Assembly: GCA_019058515.1 (NCBI GenBank)
Contig: JAHPYY010000057.1
Span: forward strand, 1 to 64,000
DNA length: 64,000 bases
Origin: Promethearchaeota archaeon
Lineage (GTDB): Archaea; Asgardarchaeota; Lokiarchaeia; Sigynarchaeales; SOKP01
Direction of reading: 5' to 3'
Below are positions 63,042 through 64,000 of the stretch, piece by piece. The notes below the pieces were generated by a model. That model saw only the letters and a program-made list of their open reading frames with translations. It was not told the DNA's origin and searched no databases. Position 1 is the stretch's first letter; each line of letters starts with the position of its first letter. The translations under genes were made by a program, and so were the position numbers.

Positions 63042-63509
63042 CTATTGAAGCAGAGGTTCTTTGTCGCTCCTATTTTCAACTAGAAAATATTCAATTATTG
63101 CGGATATTATAATAATCGTTGACACAACTATTAAAACAACAATTATACCAGGTATGCTTATAGGATCGTTTAGATCGAAACCTAAAGCAATCTCATCACC
63201 ATCGTTCAAACCGACATTATCCGTATTCGGAAGAATGGGATCACTTGTATATCCTGGTTTTCCTGAAACCTCAGTTCCATCTAATAGTAAATCGTCGTCA
63301 GCATCAGGGTCAGTGGAATTTGTATTGTATATGGCTTCTGAATATGTAGCTAGCATGTCAATATCAGAATCGTGATACCTTTGATTTTTGCATCTGGTAA
63401 AGAGGGTATCTCCTAACAACGAATTCCAATATATTCTCCTTCCAGAAGGTTCGGGATTTAAAGCGTAAGTCTTGTTTTCATCGATTTCATTTTGCCTTAC
63501 TCCAGAGCT
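63042..63509 (-). pseudogene. C-terminal fragment of a calcium-binding (TSP3-like) surface protein
   Basis: The frame is open from 63509 with no credible start codon and ends at 63042. It has two or three Asp-rich loops of the thrombospondin type-3/EF-hand-like kind (DSDIDMLATYSEAIYNTNST, DPDADDDLLLDGTEVSG, NTDNVGLNDGDEIALGFDLN) and then one membrane helix (SIPGIIVVLIVVSTIIIISA) with a short tail. Full-length relatives are long secreted proteins whose many such repeats precede the anchor. The N-terminal body is absent, so this is a truncated remnant. Confidence 0.6.
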
Positions 63510-63617
63510 TTAGATTGTTCGAATCAAACTCTTACACGATTTATTTGACTTACGTCTAAATTATAAATCTAATTGACAAGATTAAATAATAGAGTTATTT
63601 ATATTCTATTGAATATC

Positions 63618-63857
63618 ATGACTTTAAAAACAATAAAGATTGATAGGACAATATACGAAAAATTGTTAGAAAGAAAAAGAGAAAATGAAAGCATTTCTGA
63701 TGTGATTGCTTGAATCTTAAATATTAATTTAGAGCCGAAAAATATCAAAAAATTTTTTGGGGTATGGAAAAATTTACCAGAAGAATATTTTCAAATCATG
63801 GAGTTAGACCAAAAGGAACTAAGAAATGATGTAGAAAGGAGATTTACTGTGATATGA
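63618..63857 (+). pseudogene. vapB: VapB-type antitoxin with an in-frame TGA
   Basis: ATG 63618 opens a 79-codon frame typical of archaeal VapB (DUF217-like) antitoxins: TLKTIKIDRTIYEKLLERK, RENESISDVIA, then TGA at 63711-63713, and ILNINLEPKNIKKFFGVWK continuing to TGA 63855. In relatives the interrupted residue is usually Arg (CGA to TGA is one change). It overlaps the vapC start by ATGA, the normal coupling. Either the antitoxin is dead, or a sequence error or stop read-through is involved. Confidence 0.7.
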
Positions 63858-64000
63858 TATTTTTAGACACAAGTAGTCGTATTGAAATTTTAAATGGGAA
63901 TCAATCTTTAAAAAATGTGTTTAATAATTTTGATGGCGAAACTTATGCAATAACTACTCCTACTATTTTTGAGCTTTATCATGGAATCTATAAATTGAAG
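63854..64000 (+). CDS. vapC: VapC-type PIN-domain toxin, 3' cut by window
   Basis: The first 49 residues of a PIN-domain ribonuclease: MIFLDTSSRIEIL contains the first catalytic Asp (Asp5 in LDTS), and TTPTIFELYHGIYK includes the conserved Glu of the PIN core. The start ATG overlaps the vapB stop. VapC toxins cleave tRNA or rRNA and are held in check by VapB. The rest, including the other acidic residues, lies beyond the window. Confidence 0.75.
   Translation, partial: MIFLDTSSRIEILNGNQSLKNVFNNFDGETYAITTPTIFELYHGIYKLK

Noticed and set aside
1..64000. CRISPR arrays, tRNA and rRNA genes
   Set aside because: No regularly spaced direct repeats, no T-loop GGTTCGA-type cloverleaf and no rRNA-like conserved blocks were found on either strand by eye.

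Overview
The window is AT-rich DNA (about one third G+C by eye) that looks like an Asgard archaeal chromosome, probably Lokiarchaeia-like. Support: two Roadblock/LC7 proteins, an archaeal-type MetRS with a C-terminal tRNA-binding domain, a GHMP-fold (phospho/diphospho)mevalonate decarboxylase, an HdrD-like iron-sulfur protein, a membrane pyrophosphatase, many leucine-rich repeats, large glycoprotein-like surface proteins, a TIR protein of a type I associate with Asgard genomes, and short AT-rich TATA-like promoters. No rRNA, tRNA or CRISPR array was seen. The lineage call is inference; no search was run.

Layout. 1-8.4 kb: a broken SagB-type nitroreductase, an alpha/beta hydrolase, two CPBP membrane proteases, remnants of a PEP-utilising enzyme and of a thioredoxin-fold-like protein, a cysteine-desulfurase homologue without its PLP lysine, an XRE regulator/membrane protein pair and a bacterial-type phosphoglycerate mutase. 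8.5-15.2 kb: a frameshifted sugar (GPH/MFS) transporter, a GH20 hexosaminidase and two membrane-anchored hexapeptide acyltransferase-like proteins. 15.5-25.8 kb: an acyl-CoA dehydrogenase with an added C-terminal domain, a beta-propeller/beta-helix surface protein inserted before a second copy of the dehydrogenase 3' end, then a receptor-like gene (signal, LamG, two Kre9/KNH-like domains, membrane segment, cytoplasmic TIR) broken by several lesions, and two more SagB-like genes. 25.8-43.2 kb is ordinary and dense: HEAT-like protein, P-loop ATPase pair, metG, a VWA protein with two C4HC3 zinc fingers, an M20 peptidase, a giant surface protein, Roadblock proteins, an MBL hydrolase, a lysine-rich protein, a radical-SAM activase and an HdrD-like protein. 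43.2-54.3 kb: mevalonate-pathway decarboxylase, SRPBCC protein, intact GPH transporter, a collapsed sulfatase, and hppA, whose 3' end is damaged by a 31-nt insertion and repeated 1 kb downstream beyond an unknown gene. 54.3-62 kb: an unrecognised cluster of a 1611-aa protein, two LRR proteins and a 196-aa protein that resembles the C-terminus of the giant protein. The window ends in a VapBC module with a nonsense codon in vapB.

Themes. (1) Two genes (acyl-CoA dehydrogenase and hppA) have a foreign-looking gene lodged directly after their 3' end, followed by a second copy of that 3' end. The hppA tails differ almost only at synonymous sites, so the extra tail came from a functional relative. 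(2) There is heavy gene decay. Five apparent frameshifts are each a one-base shortfall next to a short homopolymer, so those genes may be intact in the real genome, whereas other remnants carry several stops and are true pseudogenes. (3) The best candidates for undescribed systems are the TIR receptor-like gene, the giant-protein/LRR cluster at 54-62 kb and the VWA/double-finger protein.
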